Shown: positions 34,730-43,445, numbered from the stretch's first letter. The stretch is 64,000 bases of DNA from an uncultured Anaerolineae bacterium (GCA_938028725.1 CALIMH010000004.1:124001-188000), one strand, 5' to 3'. Translations and numbers: made by a program. Notes: generated by a model not told the origin, from the letters alone.

Positions 34730-34735
34730 TACAAT
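34730..34735 (+). promoter_or_regulatory. -10 element before the thiamine pyrophosphokinase gene
   Basis: TACAAT lies 54 bases before the proposed TTG start, giving a longer leader than most genes here. No riboswitch-like core was recognised in the leader. Confidence 0.35.
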
Positions 34736-34789
34736 CACGAGCATCATAGCAGCGCTGTTCGCCCTTAGCTGAGCAAACGCGAAGTTGCC

Positions 34790-35452
34790 TTGAAGGTCGT
34801 CATCATCGCTAACGGAGACCCACCCAACGCCGAGGATGTGGCCCGCTGGGTCGGCTCGGAAGATATGCTGATCTGCGCCGATGGCGGTGCGCGTGTCGCG
34901 CTGCGCTTGGGACTGTGGCCGCGCCATGTGATCGGCGATTTCGACTCGCTCGACACGGCAGACCTGCGCGCGCTCCAGGCCCATGGCGTTCAGCTACACC
35001 GCTATCCGTCGCACAAGGACGAGACCGACCTGGAGCTAGCGCTGCGATTTGCTGCGCGCCAGCTCGCCCCACCAGCGGATGAGATCGTCGTGTTGGGCGC
35101 GTTCGGTGGCCGCCGCGATCACGAGATGGGGAACATCCTCTTGCTAGCTATGCCCGACTTGCGCGGCAGGACGGTTACATTCGCGCATGGCGACACGCGC
35201 TTGTTTTTGATTGATGCCCGACACGCGCCAGCGCAACGCGCATGGGAAGGCGCACCGGGCGACGTGGTCTCGCTCATCCCTATTGGTGGCGACGCACACG
35301 GCGTTCGCACAGAGGGTTTGGAATATGCCCTGCGTGGCGAATCGCTTGCGTTCGGCCCTGCGCGCGGCGTGAGCAACGTGATGACCGCCCCGCGGGCGCA
35401 GGTGAGCGTGCAGCAAGGCGCGCTGTTGTGTTTCGTCATCCGTCAGCATTAG
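34790..35452 (+). CDS. Thiamine pyrophosphokinase
   Basis: The 220 residues match the family. The enzyme transfers pyrophosphate from ATP to thiamine, making the cofactor directly from salvaged vitamin. Motifs are ICADGGARVALRLGL, IGDFDSL, the catalytic KDETDLELALRFA, and LGAFGGRRDHEMGNI; the C-terminal beta domain ends at NVMTAPRAQVSV. The TTG at 34790 is the only start that gives the family N-terminus (KVVIIANGD). It may work with the ECF vitamin transporter further along, but nothing in the sequence shows that the transporter carries thiamine. Confidence 0.92.
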   Translation: MKVVIIANGDPPNAEDVARWVGSEDMLICADGGARVALRLGLWPRHVIGDFDSLDTADLRALQAHGVQLHRYPSHKDETDLELALRFAARQLAPPADEIVVLGAFGGRRDHEMGNILLLAMPDLRGRTVTFAHGDTRLFLIDARHAPAQRAWEGAPGDVVSLIPIGGDAHGVRTEGLEYALRGESLAFGPARGVSNVMTAPRAQVSVQQGALLCFVIRQH

Positions 35453-35459
35453 CTTCAGG

Positions 35460-35465
35460 TACACT
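35460..35465 (+). promoter_or_regulatory. -10 element before the GT2 gene
   Basis: TACACT lies eight bases after the stop of the kinase gene and 24 bases before the GTG start. Confidence 0.35.
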
Positions 35466-35489
35466 TGGAGCACAGCGAGGGCTACAGCC

Positions 35490-36167
35490 GTGAAGTTATC
35501 CGTCGTGATGCCTGTGTTCAACGAGGCTGCCACCATCGCTGAGATTTTGCAGCGGGTAGCGCGTGTGGACCTCGGCAGCATCGAGAAAGAGATCGTGCTG
35601 GTGGATGACTGCTCAAAGGACGCCACCCCTCGCATCCTGCGTGAGCAGACGCACATCCCCAATCTCCGCGTGATTACCCACGCCGTGAATGGTGGCAAAG
35701 GTGCTGCCATTCAGACTGCCCTCCAACATATCACCGGCGATGTGGTCATTATCCAGGATGCGGACCTGGAATACGACCCAAACGATTACGGGCGGCTGGT
35801 TCAGCCGATCGCAGATGGCAAAGCAAAGGTGGTGTATGGCATCCGCGATCTAAGCTCGCAGCGCTGGTATATGGCGCTGGGTAATCGGTTGGTGACGCTG
35901 GCCACCAACGTGTTGTACGGCGTGCACCTGCGCGACATGGAGACCTGCTACAAGGCCATGGCGCGCGAGGTGGTGGATGGCCTAAAGCTAGAGTGCCGCC
36001 GCTTCGACGTGGAGGCAGAGATCACCGCCAAAATCATCCGCCGCGGCTACACCATCCACGAAGTGCCGATCCACTATCAAGCGCGCTACGAGGAGAAGAA
36101 GCTTTCGCCGTTGGACGGCCTGCCCACGCTGCGCGCGCTGGTCAAGTATCGCAACTGGCGTGGATAG
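35490..36167 (+). CDS. GT2-family glycosyltransferase, polyprenyl-phosphate sugar synthase-like
   Basis: This 225-residue GT-A enzyme carries VMPVFNEAATIAEIL at the N-terminus, VLVDDCSKDATPRIL, NGGKGAAIQTAL, and the metal-binding DADLEYDP. DMETCYKAMAREV and EITAKIIRRGYTIHEVPI match the dolichyl/undecaprenyl-phosphate sugar synthase group. It lacks C-terminal membrane helices. Such enzymes make the lipid-linked sugar donors used by GT-C enzymes like the two at 1762-5983, a likely but unproven link. The last 26 bases overlap the convergent holin/phosphodiesterase gene. Confidence 0.9.
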   Translation: MKLSVVMPVFNEAATIAEILQRVARVDLGSIEKEIVLVDDCSKDATPRILREQTHIPNLRVITHAVNGGKGAAIQTALQHITGDVVIIQDADLEYDPNDYGRLVQPIADGKAKVVYGIRDLSSQRWYMALGNRLVTLATNVLYGVHLRDMETCYKAMAREVVDGLKLECRRFDVEAEITAKIIRRGYTIHEVPIHYQARYEEKKLSPLDGLPTLRALVKYRNWRG

Positions 36168-38211
36168 CGCAGCGCCTCCGCCAATCCTCCAGCACAGCGA
36201 ACAAGTGCGCTGGGTCGCGCACCGTAGCTTCCTCCAGCGTGGGCAGTGCTGGATGCACGATGAACGCCTCGGTCTGCGGGCCCCCCAGCCCGCCATGTGA
36301 GCCGAGCAGCTCCTCGAAGGCAGCCACGCTGCCGTCAGGGTAGGGCGCGCTGTTGATGATCAGGTCACCACTGTCGAGAAACTCGGCCAGCCGCCGCAAC
36401 TGTGCTGCGCGCAGCGCGACTGCTCCGAAAGGCTCAAGCGGATCCTTCCCGATCACGCGATCGTTGATCAAGCTGCGCGCTCCATGTCGCCCCAGCACGA
36501 TGAGGTCCTCGCCGTCGCGTGCGATCACAAATCCGATCCCCTCGTGCTGAGTGAGCGCGTCGAGCAGGCCGGGGTAGTGTGCCTCGATGGTCTGCCAGGT
36601 GGCCGGGCTGCCGATGGAGGGAAAATACACATGCGCCAAGCAACCCGACGCGCACACCACCACATCCCCGATGCCATTGGGTGGTGGGGGCGGCGCGGAG
36701 GTCAACCCCTCGAGCGCGTGGGCTGCCGCGCGCATGGTGGTGCGGCGAAGGCGGCGGCGCTTTTGGCCGTGCAGCGCATCGCTTGCCGCACGCAGGTCGC
36801 TCACCAACGCAGCAACCAACGATCTGCCCGACTCATCCACTGCCGGCGCTTGGCTCACCCGCGCGCTGCGGCGGATGTGGCGCGCGATCCATTCGTGCAG
36901 CGTCAGACCATAGCGCTGGCGAAAGGTGGGGCCGCCAGTTTGGCCGTGGTCAGACAGCACAAACAAGTCATACTCGAACGGCGCCAGATGGCGGATCGCT
37001 TGGCGGATGTGGCGGAGGTGGCGGTCAAAGCCGCGCAGTGTGTTCAACGCGTGGGGACAATCGGGGCCGGCCCGATGTGCTGCTACGTCGTAGCCGATGA
37101 ACGTGGCGTAGATGATCGGGCTACCGCGTTGAATCTCGCGCATCACGATGAAAAAGGTCATGTCGCGCAGCAGCACGTTGACAACAGGACGCAACAACGC
37201 GTGAGGCAAGAGGAGCGGCTGATGGACACCGCGCAAGCGCTGCCGCAACGTCCAGCCGATCTCGCGCAGCAAATCCAGCGCGCATAGGGCGAGCGTCCGC
37301 CCAAAGAGAATGGGGTTTAGCCAAAACGCGGTCAAGTCCTCCAGGGCGCGCGGCGCATGCAGCTCGCTCAGCGTGAGCACGGCGCGTGCGGCGCCGCCGC
37401 TGAGCAAATTGTTGATGGACGATCCCCCGCGCAACAAGCCATGCGCCTGGTGGTAGCGCGCTTGCAACAAGCGTGCGTCCTCCGGGCGATTGGAGACAAA
37501 CACGCGAGCCCGCTCGCGCTCATACCATCGAAAGGCGGGGATGTTGTCGTTATTCCCATAAAAGATCGCGGCCTGGAAAGCAGAGGTTTGCGACGGCAAC
37601 CCACAATCAAAGCCAGTCACGTGAAAGCCCTCGCCCAGCATCTCCCGCAAGTTTGGCATCAGGCCCAGCTCCAACGCTTGCTTCAGGTGGGAGTGCGATA
37701 GGCCGTCAACTTGCAGCAGCACCATGCCGCGCCGTACTGCCCCATCCGCTTGCAACGGCGACCGATTCGGGTCTCGCGCGGACTGAATGACAAACTGGAA
37801 GAAGGTGTACTCATCATCCAGCGCGATGAGGCCGTTCAACACGGTGTTTGCGATAGCTAACAGGAGCGTGGCCGGCACGAAAGCCGGCAAGCTGAGCGCC
37901 CGCTCAGGTTCGACAAGCAGCCCGGCCGCCCATCGCAGCACAGCGCCGTTGATCAGCAGCGCTGCGCCGTTCACGGTGAGCGGATTGATCGGCAGCCTCA
38001 GCCACAGCATCACCGGCAGCAGCCCAAAGTTCAAGCCCACCAGCAGTGCCACCACAAGTCCAAACTGGGCAGCGAAGCGCGGCGTCCAGCTAGGCCCGCC
38101 GAACAAGCTGAGCATCAGCCCTAGCACGAGGCTAGCCTCGATCGCGCTGAACCAAGCGAGGCTAATCGCCAGCCGACACCATTCCAGCAGCGGAAAGGTG
38201 ACCCTTCGCAT
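36142..38211 (-). CDS. Fusion of holin-like membrane domain and type I phosphodiesterase (alkaline phosphatase superfamily)
   Basis: The protein has 689 residues. About 130 N-terminal residues form four helices resembling the Phage_holin_4_2/YvlD membrane family (PINPLTVNGAALLINGAVLR). From about 155 comes an alkaline phosphatase-superfamily domain of nucleotide pyrophosphatase/phosphodiesterase type: MVLLQVDGLSHSHL (first metal Asp), GLPSQTSAFQAAIFYG (Ser/Thr nucleophile region), YATFIGYDVAAHRAG and LFVLSDHGQTGG (metal ligands). The family has been seen in Actinobacteria and Chloroflexota with unknown function. It is probably a membrane enzyme cutting phosphodiesters of lipid or glycan headgroups. 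Its 3' end overlaps the GT2 gene. Confidence 0.85.
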   Translation of the reverse strand: MRRVTFPLLEWCRLAISLAWFSAIEASLVLGLMLSLFGGPSWTPRFAAQFGLVVALLVGLNFGLLPVMLWLRLPINPLTVNGAALLINGAVLRWAAGLLVEPERALSLPAFVPATLLLAIANTVLNGLIALDDEYTFFQFVIQSARDPNRSPLQADGAVRRGMVLLQVDGLSHSHLKQALELGLMPNLREMLGEGFHVTGFDCGLPSQTSAFQAAIFYGNNDNIPAFRWYERERARVFVSNRPEDARLLQARYHQAHGLLRGGSSINNLLSGGAARAVLTLSELHAPRALEDLTAFWLNPILFGRTLALCALDLLREIGWTLRQRLRGVHQPLLLPHALLRPVVNVLLRDMTFFIVMREIQRGSPIIYATFIGYDVAAHRAGPDCPHALNTLRGFDRHLRHIRQAIRHLAPFEYDLFVLSDHGQTGGPTFRQRYGLTLHEWIARHIRRSARVSQAPAVDESGRSLVAALVSDLRAASDALHGQKRRRLRRTTMRAAAHALEGLTSAPPPPPNGIGDVVVCASGCLAHVYFPSIGSPATWQTIEAHYPGLLDALTQHEGIGFVIARDGEDLIVLGRHGARSLINDRVIGKDPLEPFGAVALRAAQLRRLAEFLDSGDLIINSAPYPDGSVAAFEELLGSHGGLGGPQTEAFIVHPALPTLEEATVRDPAHLFAVLEDWRRRCAIHASCDT

Positions 38212-38304
38212 AGAGCCTTTTACAGGGAGCTAAACGGAGACCGCATCCGCGCACGCGCTGCATGCAGGGCATGGCGCGGCGGAGTCGTGTATGCTAGAAC
38301 AGAA

Positions 38305-38310
38305 TACACT
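38305..38310 (+). promoter_or_regulatory. -10 element before the ICMT-like gene
   Basis: TACACT ends five bases before the ATG at 38316. A second candidate, TATGCT (38290-38295) preceded by TG, would give a short leader instead. Confidence 0.35.
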
Positions 38311-38315
38311 TCGGC

Positions 38316-39083
38316 ATGCAGCAATCCCGATCTTCTCACAGTTGGCATCATGGTCCATCGTGGCTGTGGCTGTTGTCGTTCGTAGTTGTGATCGCCGGCG
38401 ACGTGCTGGTGCTCCAGCGCTGGACGCTGCTGCCGGTGTATGTGATGTGCTTCTACGGCGGCATGGTGGTGATCGACCTGCTCACCTACCCGTTGTTGGA
38501 ACGGTGGCGGGCATGGCTGCGGATGCACGGGTCGCGCGGCAAGTGGGTGTGGTATCTCGTCGAGGTGGGAGGGATGTGGCTCGGCAGCTCGGCCGTACTG
38601 ATTGCGACAGCACCGCTCTGGCTGGCCTGGCGTTGGCAGGTGCCCGTCGTGCTCCAGGTGGTTGGGTGGGGCGTGCTCGCCGTCTCGGTTGGTGTGGGGG
38701 TGTGGGCAGCAGGCCAGATGGGCTGGGCGCGCTTGCTGTTCGCCAGCGCGTTGTTCCCGCCCGGTGAATCAGCCCAGCAAAACGATGTGCCCCAGCGCCT
38801 GGTTCTTTCCGGCCCCTATCGCTACGTCCGCAATCCGCTCTACGTGACCGACGCCACGCTGATCGCGTCCACCGCGCTGGTCACCCAAAGCCTGGCGCTG
38901 GTTGGGTTGCTGGTGATTTACCTGGCGCAGTTAGCGATGCAAGTTCGGCTTGAGGAGCGCGAGCTGCGGCAGCGCTTCGGCGCGGCTTACGAGCGCTACC
39001 TGCGGGCCGTGCCGCGCTTCGTCCCGCGCCTGCGGCCGGTGGACCCGGCCGAGATTGAAGAGCCGCCGGTTCGGCAGGGCTAG
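38316..39083 (+). CDS. Isoprenylcysteine carboxyl methyltransferase-like membrane protein
   Basis: This 255-residue protein has five or six membrane helices. The C-terminal part holds the ICMT/PEMT cofactor signature GPYRYVRNPLYV, followed after two helices by ERELRQRFGAAYERYLRAVPRFVP. Bacterial members of this family methylate small or lipid substrates; their targets are mostly unknown, since bacteria do not prenylate proteins as eukaryotes do. A very short N-terminal His/Trp-rich segment precedes helix 1. The stop shares the four bases CTAG with the convergent TIR-like gene. Confidence 0.85.
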   Translation: MQQSRSSHSWHHGPSWLWLLSFVVVIAGDVLVLQRWTLLPVYVMCFYGGMVVIDLLTYPLLERWRAWLRMHGSRGKWVWYLVEVGGMWLGSSAVLIATAPLWLAWRWQVPVVLQVVGWGVLAVSVGVGVWAAGQMGWARLLFASALFPPGESAQQNDVPQRLVLSGPYRYVRNPLYVTDATLIASTALVTQSLALVGLLVIYLAQLAMQVRLEERELRQRFGAAYERYLRAVPRFVPRLRPVDPAEIEEPPVRQG

Positions 39084-39667
39084 CTGTTTGTGCCGATCAG
39101 CCTACCGCCGCTGGGTGTGAATCGCTCGACGCTCAGGACCACCGCACTGGCATTGGCGACGCTGCGACCCTGCTCCGCGCTGTAGGCCTGCACGTTTGCG
39201 GCTGCGCTCCAGGCGCGCAAGCGCTGCACTTCGGCTTCGTCCAGCTGGTAGGCGTCCCGGCGTTTCACCAGGTGATCCACAATCTGCCGCATCACTTGGT
39301 GGCACAGATCGCTGGTGTCAGTGAAGGCCTGCCAGCGCTCAAAGCGAGCGGCCATGCGCATGAATCCCTGCGCCGCTTGGGTTTGATGCTTGCCGGCGTG
39401 ATACCACAGCAGCGTGGGGACGCCGGTTTGCCGAGCGGCCATCCACTCCAAGCCCATGGGGGCTTGAATGTCGCTGCCTAGGATGAGCATAAACAAGTGC
39501 GCGCGACGCACAGCCTCCAGGTCAGGGGCGCGATCGGGCGAGGTAGGGGTCTGCTGAATGCTCCAACCCAGCGAAGTCGGCACCTCGCTGATCAGGCGCG
39601 CCAACAAATCGCGCTCGGCACGCGACTGCGGCGCTGCGGAGATGTACACCAGCAGTTGTTCGGCCAT
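39080..39667 (-). CDS. TIR/DUF4062-like protein of unknown function
   Basis: The protein has 195 residues. The first 110 look like the TIR-related fold of DUF4062 proteins: LLVYISAAPQSRAERDLLARL at strand 1 and helix 1, AHLFMLILGSDI at the central strand, and GLEWMAARQTGVPTLLWYH, where the Glu is placed like the catalytic Glu of TIR NAD hydrolases. The C-terminal 80 residues are helical and end in a short beta-rich piece. No defence partner such as an Argonaute, STING or Thoeris protein is nearby, so it appears alone. Activity is not established, and the fold call is from motif layout only. Confidence 0.5.
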   Translation of the reverse strand: MAEQLLVYISAAPQSRAERDLLARLISEVPTSLGWSIQQTPTSPDRAPDLEAVRRAHLFMLILGSDIQAPMGLEWMAARQTGVPTLLWYHAGKHQTQAAQGFMRMAARFERWQAFTDTSDLCHQVMRQIVDHLVKRRDAYQLDEAEVQRLRAWSAAANVQAYSAEQGRSVANASAVVLSVERFTPSGGRLIGTNS

Positions 39668-39735
39668 GGCAAACAGGATATATCACATTTGGCTGAGTTT
39701 GCCTGCGCTGCACCAAGGCGTGCTCTCGCGCGTGT

Positions 39736-39741
39736 TAGCAT
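39736..39741 (+). promoter_or_regulatory. -10 element before the SDR gene at 39752
   Basis: TAGCAT ends ten bases before the ATG, with no ribosome site between. It supports 39752 over the longer open frame from 39497. Confidence 0.3.
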
Positions 39742-39751
39742 CATCTTGGCT

Positions 39752-40681
39752 ATGAACATGCTCACGCGATGGTTTACCCTCGTGGGCGCTGCTGTCTCGG
39801 GTTATGCGCTGTGGAAGCTGGCAGCGCCGGAGGTGGTGCAGCGTCGTCGCTCGCCTTTCCTCGACACAGCACCGCCCGACGCGACAGCGCTGGTCACCGG
39901 CGCCTCGTCAGGCATTGGCGCAGCGTTCGCGCGCCGACTGGCGCGATATGGCTATCATCTCGTCTTGCATGGGCGACGCCAAGAGCGGCTGGACGCATTG
40001 GCGGAGGATTTGCGCCAACGCTACGGCGTGCGCGCGCGCACAGTGAACGCGGACCTGAGCCGCGAAGAGGGCATCCAGCATGTGGCTGCACTAGCGGAGG
40101 AGTTGGCCGAGGCCGGCGCGCTGGACATTCTGGTGAACAATGCCGGCTTTGGCACTACCGAGCGCTTTGCTGAGCTGCCGGCCGAGCGTCATCTCGCCAT
40201 GCTGAATGTGCACGTGACGGCGAGCGTGTGCTTGACGCGCGCCGTGCTGCCTGGGATGCTGGCACGCCGCCGCGGCGGTGTGATCAACGTGGCCTCGGTG
40301 GCCGGCTGGTTCCCGCTGCCCGGAAACGTCACCTACAGCGCCACCAAGCGTTATCTGGTCAACTTCTCGCAAGCGTTGCAAATGGAGCTATGGGGGAGTG
40401 GGGTGTTTGTGCAGGCGCTGTGCCCTGGCTTCACCTTCTCGGAGTTTCACGACGCGCCACCTTTCCGCGCGGTGGGCTTCCGCCGCGATGCAGTGCCGAG
40501 CGTGCTGTGGCAATCCGCAGAGCAGGTGGTGGAGGCGTCGCTGAATCAGCTTGGGTCGGGTGAGGTGATCTGTGTGCCGGGCGCGCACAATCGCGCGCTG
40601 GTGTTGCTGAGCGGCCTGCTGCCGCGCAGCGCCGTGCAGACGGCCCGGCGGCTGATGGGCGGGTTGGGCGTGCTGGGCTAG
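39752..40681 (+). CDS. Short-chain dehydrogenase/reductase, membrane-anchored
   Basis: The 309 residues carry an N-terminal hydrophobic stretch (LVGAAVSGYALWKLAAP) before the Rossmann fold, suggesting a membrane anchor. The NAD(P) loop is TGASSGIG, the structural motif is NNAGFG, and the catalytic triad is the Ser of VASVAGW with YSATK. PGFTFSEFH follows. The C-terminal helices beyond 260 resemble those of DltE/17-beta-type reductases acting on lipid-like substrates. The true start is 39752; the frame upstream is antisense to the TIR-like gene. Its stop overlaps the convergent lysS stop at CTAG. Confidence 0.88.
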   Translation: MNMLTRWFTLVGAAVSGYALWKLAAPEVVQRRRSPFLDTAPPDATALVTGASSGIGAAFARRLARYGYHLVLHGRRQERLDALAEDLRQRYGVRARTVNADLSREEGIQHVAALAEELAEAGALDILVNNAGFGTTERFAELPAERHLAMLNVHVTASVCLTRAVLPGMLARRRGGVINVASVAGWFPLPGNVTYSATKRYLVNFSQALQMELWGSGVFVQALCPGFTFSEFHDAPPFRAVGFRRDAVPSVLWQSAEQVVEASLNQLGSGEVICVPGAHNRALVLLSGLLPRSAVQTARRLMGGLGVLG

Positions 40682-42198
40682 TCCGCCTTGCGCAGGTGGG
40701 GAAAGAGCAGCACTTCGCGGATGCTGTCGCGGTTGGCGAACATCATGACCAGCCGGTCGATCCCCATGCCGAAGCCGCCGGCAGGCGGCATGCCATACAT
40801 GAGCGCGCGGATGTAATCCTCGTCTACAGGGTTCGCCTCGCCTTCTTCGGCGTTGAGCGACTCTGCCAGGAAGCGCTCGCGCTGGTCGAGTGGATCGTTG
40901 AGTTCGGTGAAGGCATTGCAGAGCTCCATGCCGCCAATGAACCCTTCAAAGCGCTCTACCGTGTTGGGTTCGTTGGGCTTGGCCTTGGCGAAGGGCGAAA
41001 TGTCGCGCGGGTAGTCGTAGAGGAAGGTCGGCTCGATCAACGTCTTCTCCACGTAGTCGCCGATGAGCGTATCCACCAACTTCCCCCACGGTTTGCCTTG
41101 GACAGCCTCCGGCGGCAGCAGGCTGCGGCGGGTCAGTTCCGCTCCTAATGATGCCGCGTCGGGATAGGCGGTGTAGTCAATGCCGGTGCGGTCCAAGATC
41201 GCCTGGCGCAGGGGGATGCGTTGAAACGGCTGCAGCCAGTTGATGGTGTGGCCGCGGAAAGAGGTCTTCCCTTCTGCTTCTGGGGGCAGCACCGTGCGCG
41301 CCACATGCTGCAGCATGCGCTCGGTCAGGTCCATCACGTCATACAAGTCCATGTAAGCGGCGTAGAACTCCAGCATAGTAAACTCTGGGTTGTGCTTGAA
41401 GCTCACGCCCTCGTTGCGGAAATCGCGCCCGATCTCATACACGCGCTCTAGGTTGCCCACCAACAGGCGCTTGAGATACAGCTCAAACGAGATGCGCAGG
41501 TAGAGGTCTTGGCCGAGCTGGTTGTGGTGCGTGATAAATGGGCGCGCTGCGGCACCGCCGTAGATCGGCTGCAGGATAGGGGTCTCCACCTCAAGGAAAC
41601 CCTCGCTGTCGAGGAAGTCGCGGATGGCGCGGATGATGCGCGCGCGCAGGACGAACACCTCGCGCACCGCGGGGTTGACAGCCAGGTCGGCATAGCGCTG
41701 CCGATAGCGCAGCTCCGGGTCGCTGAAGGGGCTATGGCGCACCACGCGACCGTCGGGCAGCACCTCCTCCTTGGCGAAGGGCAGCGGGCTGAGCGATTTG
41801 GCCAGCAGGTGCCACTCGCGCACGCGCAGCGATGGCTCGCCGGTGCGTGTGAGCATTAAACTGCCGCGCGCTTCCAAAAAGTCGCCCAGGTCGAGGGACT
41901 TAAACCACTCGAATGACTCGGCGGTGAGGGAGTCCTCGCCCACACGGCCGTAGAGTTGGATGCGCCCGCTGGCGTCCTCGATGTGCATGAAAGCCGCCTT
42001 GCCCATCACCCGGCGCGAGATCACGCGCCCCATCACGGCGACCTCGGCCTGCTCGCCGCCACGCGCGCGTGCAGCCGCATGGGCCGCCATCACGCGCTGA
42101 CGGGCGAAGCGAATCCGAGCCGGGTAAGGGTCAATGCCATGGGCGCGCAGTCGTTGTTGCGTGGCCAAGCGCTCGCGCTCAACCTCAGTGAGTTCCAT
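40678..42198 (-). CDS. lysS: Lysyl-tRNA synthetase, class II
   Basis: This 506-residue enzyme attaches lysine to tRNA. It has an N-terminal OB-fold anticodon-binding domain (VAVMGRVISRRVMGKAAF) and a class II catalytic domain. Motif 2 is at FRNEGVSFKHNPEFTMLEFY, and motif 3 at GGFGMGIDRLVMMFA. MELCNAFTELNDP binds the amino acid and ATP. The ATG at 42198 has AGGT nearby; an in-frame GTG at 42216 is less likely. It is the only tRNA synthetase in the window. The S1-domain gene lies 112 bases upstream on the same strand. Confidence 0.96.
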   Translation of the reverse strand: MELTEVERERLATQQRLRAHGIDPYPARIRFARQRVMAAHAAARARGGEQAEVAVMGRVISRRVMGKAAFMHIEDASGRIQLYGRVGEDSLTAESFEWFKSLDLGDFLEARGSLMLTRTGEPSLRVREWHLLAKSLSPLPFAKEEVLPDGRVVRHSPFSDPELRYRQRYADLAVNPAVREVFVLRARIIRAIRDFLDSEGFLEVETPILQPIYGGAAARPFITHHNQLGQDLYLRISFELYLKRLLVGNLERVYEIGRDFRNEGVSFKHNPEFTMLEFYAAYMDLYDVMDLTERMLQHVARTVLPPEAEGKTSFRGHTINWLQPFQRIPLRQAILDRTGIDYTAYPDAASLGAELTRRSLLPPEAVQGKPWGKLVDTLIGDYVEKTLIEPTFLYDYPRDISPFAKAKPNEPNTVERFEGFIGGMELCNAFTELNDPLDQRERFLAESLNAEEGEANPVDEDYIRALMYGMPPAGGFGMGIDRLVMMFANRDSIREVLLFPHLRKAD

Positions 42199-42310
42199 AG
42201 CGATACCTGGAGACACTTGAAACGCGCGGCTTTAGGCCGCGCGCTGCGATGGTCGCAAGGCGTTGCCCACAGCAGGAGGAAAGAACCGATCGGAACGAAG
42301 GGGTGTGGCT

Positions 42311-43273
42311 CTAGCTGTTGCTGTTGTTGTGGTTGTTCTGGAGTCGCTTGGCCTGATGCGCGCGCTTGAGCGCTGCTGCGAACGGGCTAAGCTCCTCGTC
42401 CGGCCCAGCAGAAAGCAGGTAATCTTCGGGAGCCACGTTCTCCAACACAGCGTCCAGCACCTTGCGCCGGGGGTCCACACGGATGACGCGCACTGTCACT
42501 TCTTCGCCTGGGGAGACAATCGCGCGCAAATCCGCGAAGGACATGTTCATGGCAGAGGCGCGGACCAGTGCGTGGCGCTCGGCGCCAATATCCACCAGTG
42601 CCATGCTGCGCTCTGCGCGCGTCACCTTGCCGCTGTAGCGTTCGCCCTTGCGGATGCGGCTCCAGGGCAGCTCTGGGGGCGTGATCATGGTCAAGCCCAC
42701 ACGGCGCTTGGCTGCATCCACCTCGGTGACCCAAACTTGTTCGATCACATCACCGACGTTGAGCTGTGCGCCGCGTGTGATCTGGTTAAGCGGGATCAGC
42801 CCATGCTTGGGGCCGTCGAAGTCCACGAACACGCCGAATGACTCTTTTGAGACCACTTTAACGTTGGTCAGCTTCATGCCCACCTGGAGATTGTCCCAGT
42901 CGTAGGCGGCCGGCGGGCGCATGGTCAACGCCAGTTGCTGCTCCTTCGGCTTAACAGAGAGCACGTACACCTTGACGAGGTCGCCCTCTTTCAGCACGTC
43001 TGCAACGCGCGTGACCGGCCTGCCGCTATCGGTGACGATTTGCGACACGTGCAAGAAGCCATCCACACCGATGCCCACATCCACAAACGCGCCGCTGAGT
43101 ACCACGCGCTTCACACGGCCCTCGAACGCCATGCGCGGCTTCAGGCCGCTCAATGGCCCAGACTCTTCTGCTGCGCTCTCTGGCGCTGTTGCTGATGGCG
43201 CAGGGGTGCTGAGTGCCTCTGGTGTGGCAGGAGCATCTGGGCTTTCGATGGTTGCAATCACTTCTTCAGTCAC
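42311..43273 (-). CDS. S1-domain RNA-binding protein (ribosomal protein S1-like)
   Basis: This 320-residue protein has an acidic Ala/Pro/Ser-rich lead of about 45 residues, followed by three S1 (OB-fold) repeats: FEGRVKRVVLSGAFVDVGIG with DGFLHVSQI, LTNVKVVSKESFGVFVDFDG with KHGLIPLNQI, and YSGKVTRAERSMALVDIGAE. The C-terminal tail ends with Asn/Ser. Three repeats is short for S1 but common in high-GC phyla and Chloroflexota. It binds RNA and probably the ribosome. The GTG start is fixed by a strong AAGGAGGAG at nine bases. Confidence 0.88.
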   Translation of the reverse strand: MTEEVIATIESPDAPATPEALSTPAPSATAPESAAEESGPLSGLKPRMAFEGRVKRVVLSGAFVDVGIGVDGFLHVSQIVTDSGRPVTRVADVLKEGDLVKVYVLSVKPKEQQLALTMRPPAAYDWDNLQVGMKLTNVKVVSKESFGVFVDFDGPKHGLIPLNQITRGAQLNVGDVIEQVWVTEVDAAKRRVGLTMITPPELPWSRIRKGERYSGKVTRAERSMALVDIGAERHALVRASAMNMSFADLRAIVSPGEEVTVRVIRVDPRRKVLDAVLENVAPEDYLLSAGPDEELSPFAAALKRAHQAKRLQNNHNNSNS

Positions 43274-43282
43274 TTGCGGTCT

Positions 43283-43291
43283 CTCCTCCTT
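43283..43291 (-). promoter_or_regulatory. Strong ribosome binding site of the S1-domain gene
   Basis: AAGGAGGAG lies nine bases before the GTG start at 43273. A protein that may itself help initiation has one of the best sites in the window. Confidence 0.8.
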
Positions 43292-43351
43292 GCTGATAAG
43301 CTGGATACGCTGTTGAGAGAACAGGACGCATCCGCAGAAGTTAACGCTCGT

Positions 43352-43357
43352 ATTCTA
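43352..43357 (-). promoter_or_regulatory. -10 element for the S1-domain gene
   Basis: TAGAAT on the minus strand predicts a leader of about 72 bases that carries the strong ribosome site. Confidence 0.4.
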
Positions 43358-43445
43358 TCCGATTTTCGGGACGATGCACGCCGAAGGTGTCCTTCTTCGC
43401 CACAAACAAGGTGGCGTGGGGTGGATCCGGCGACAGCCTAGTGGA

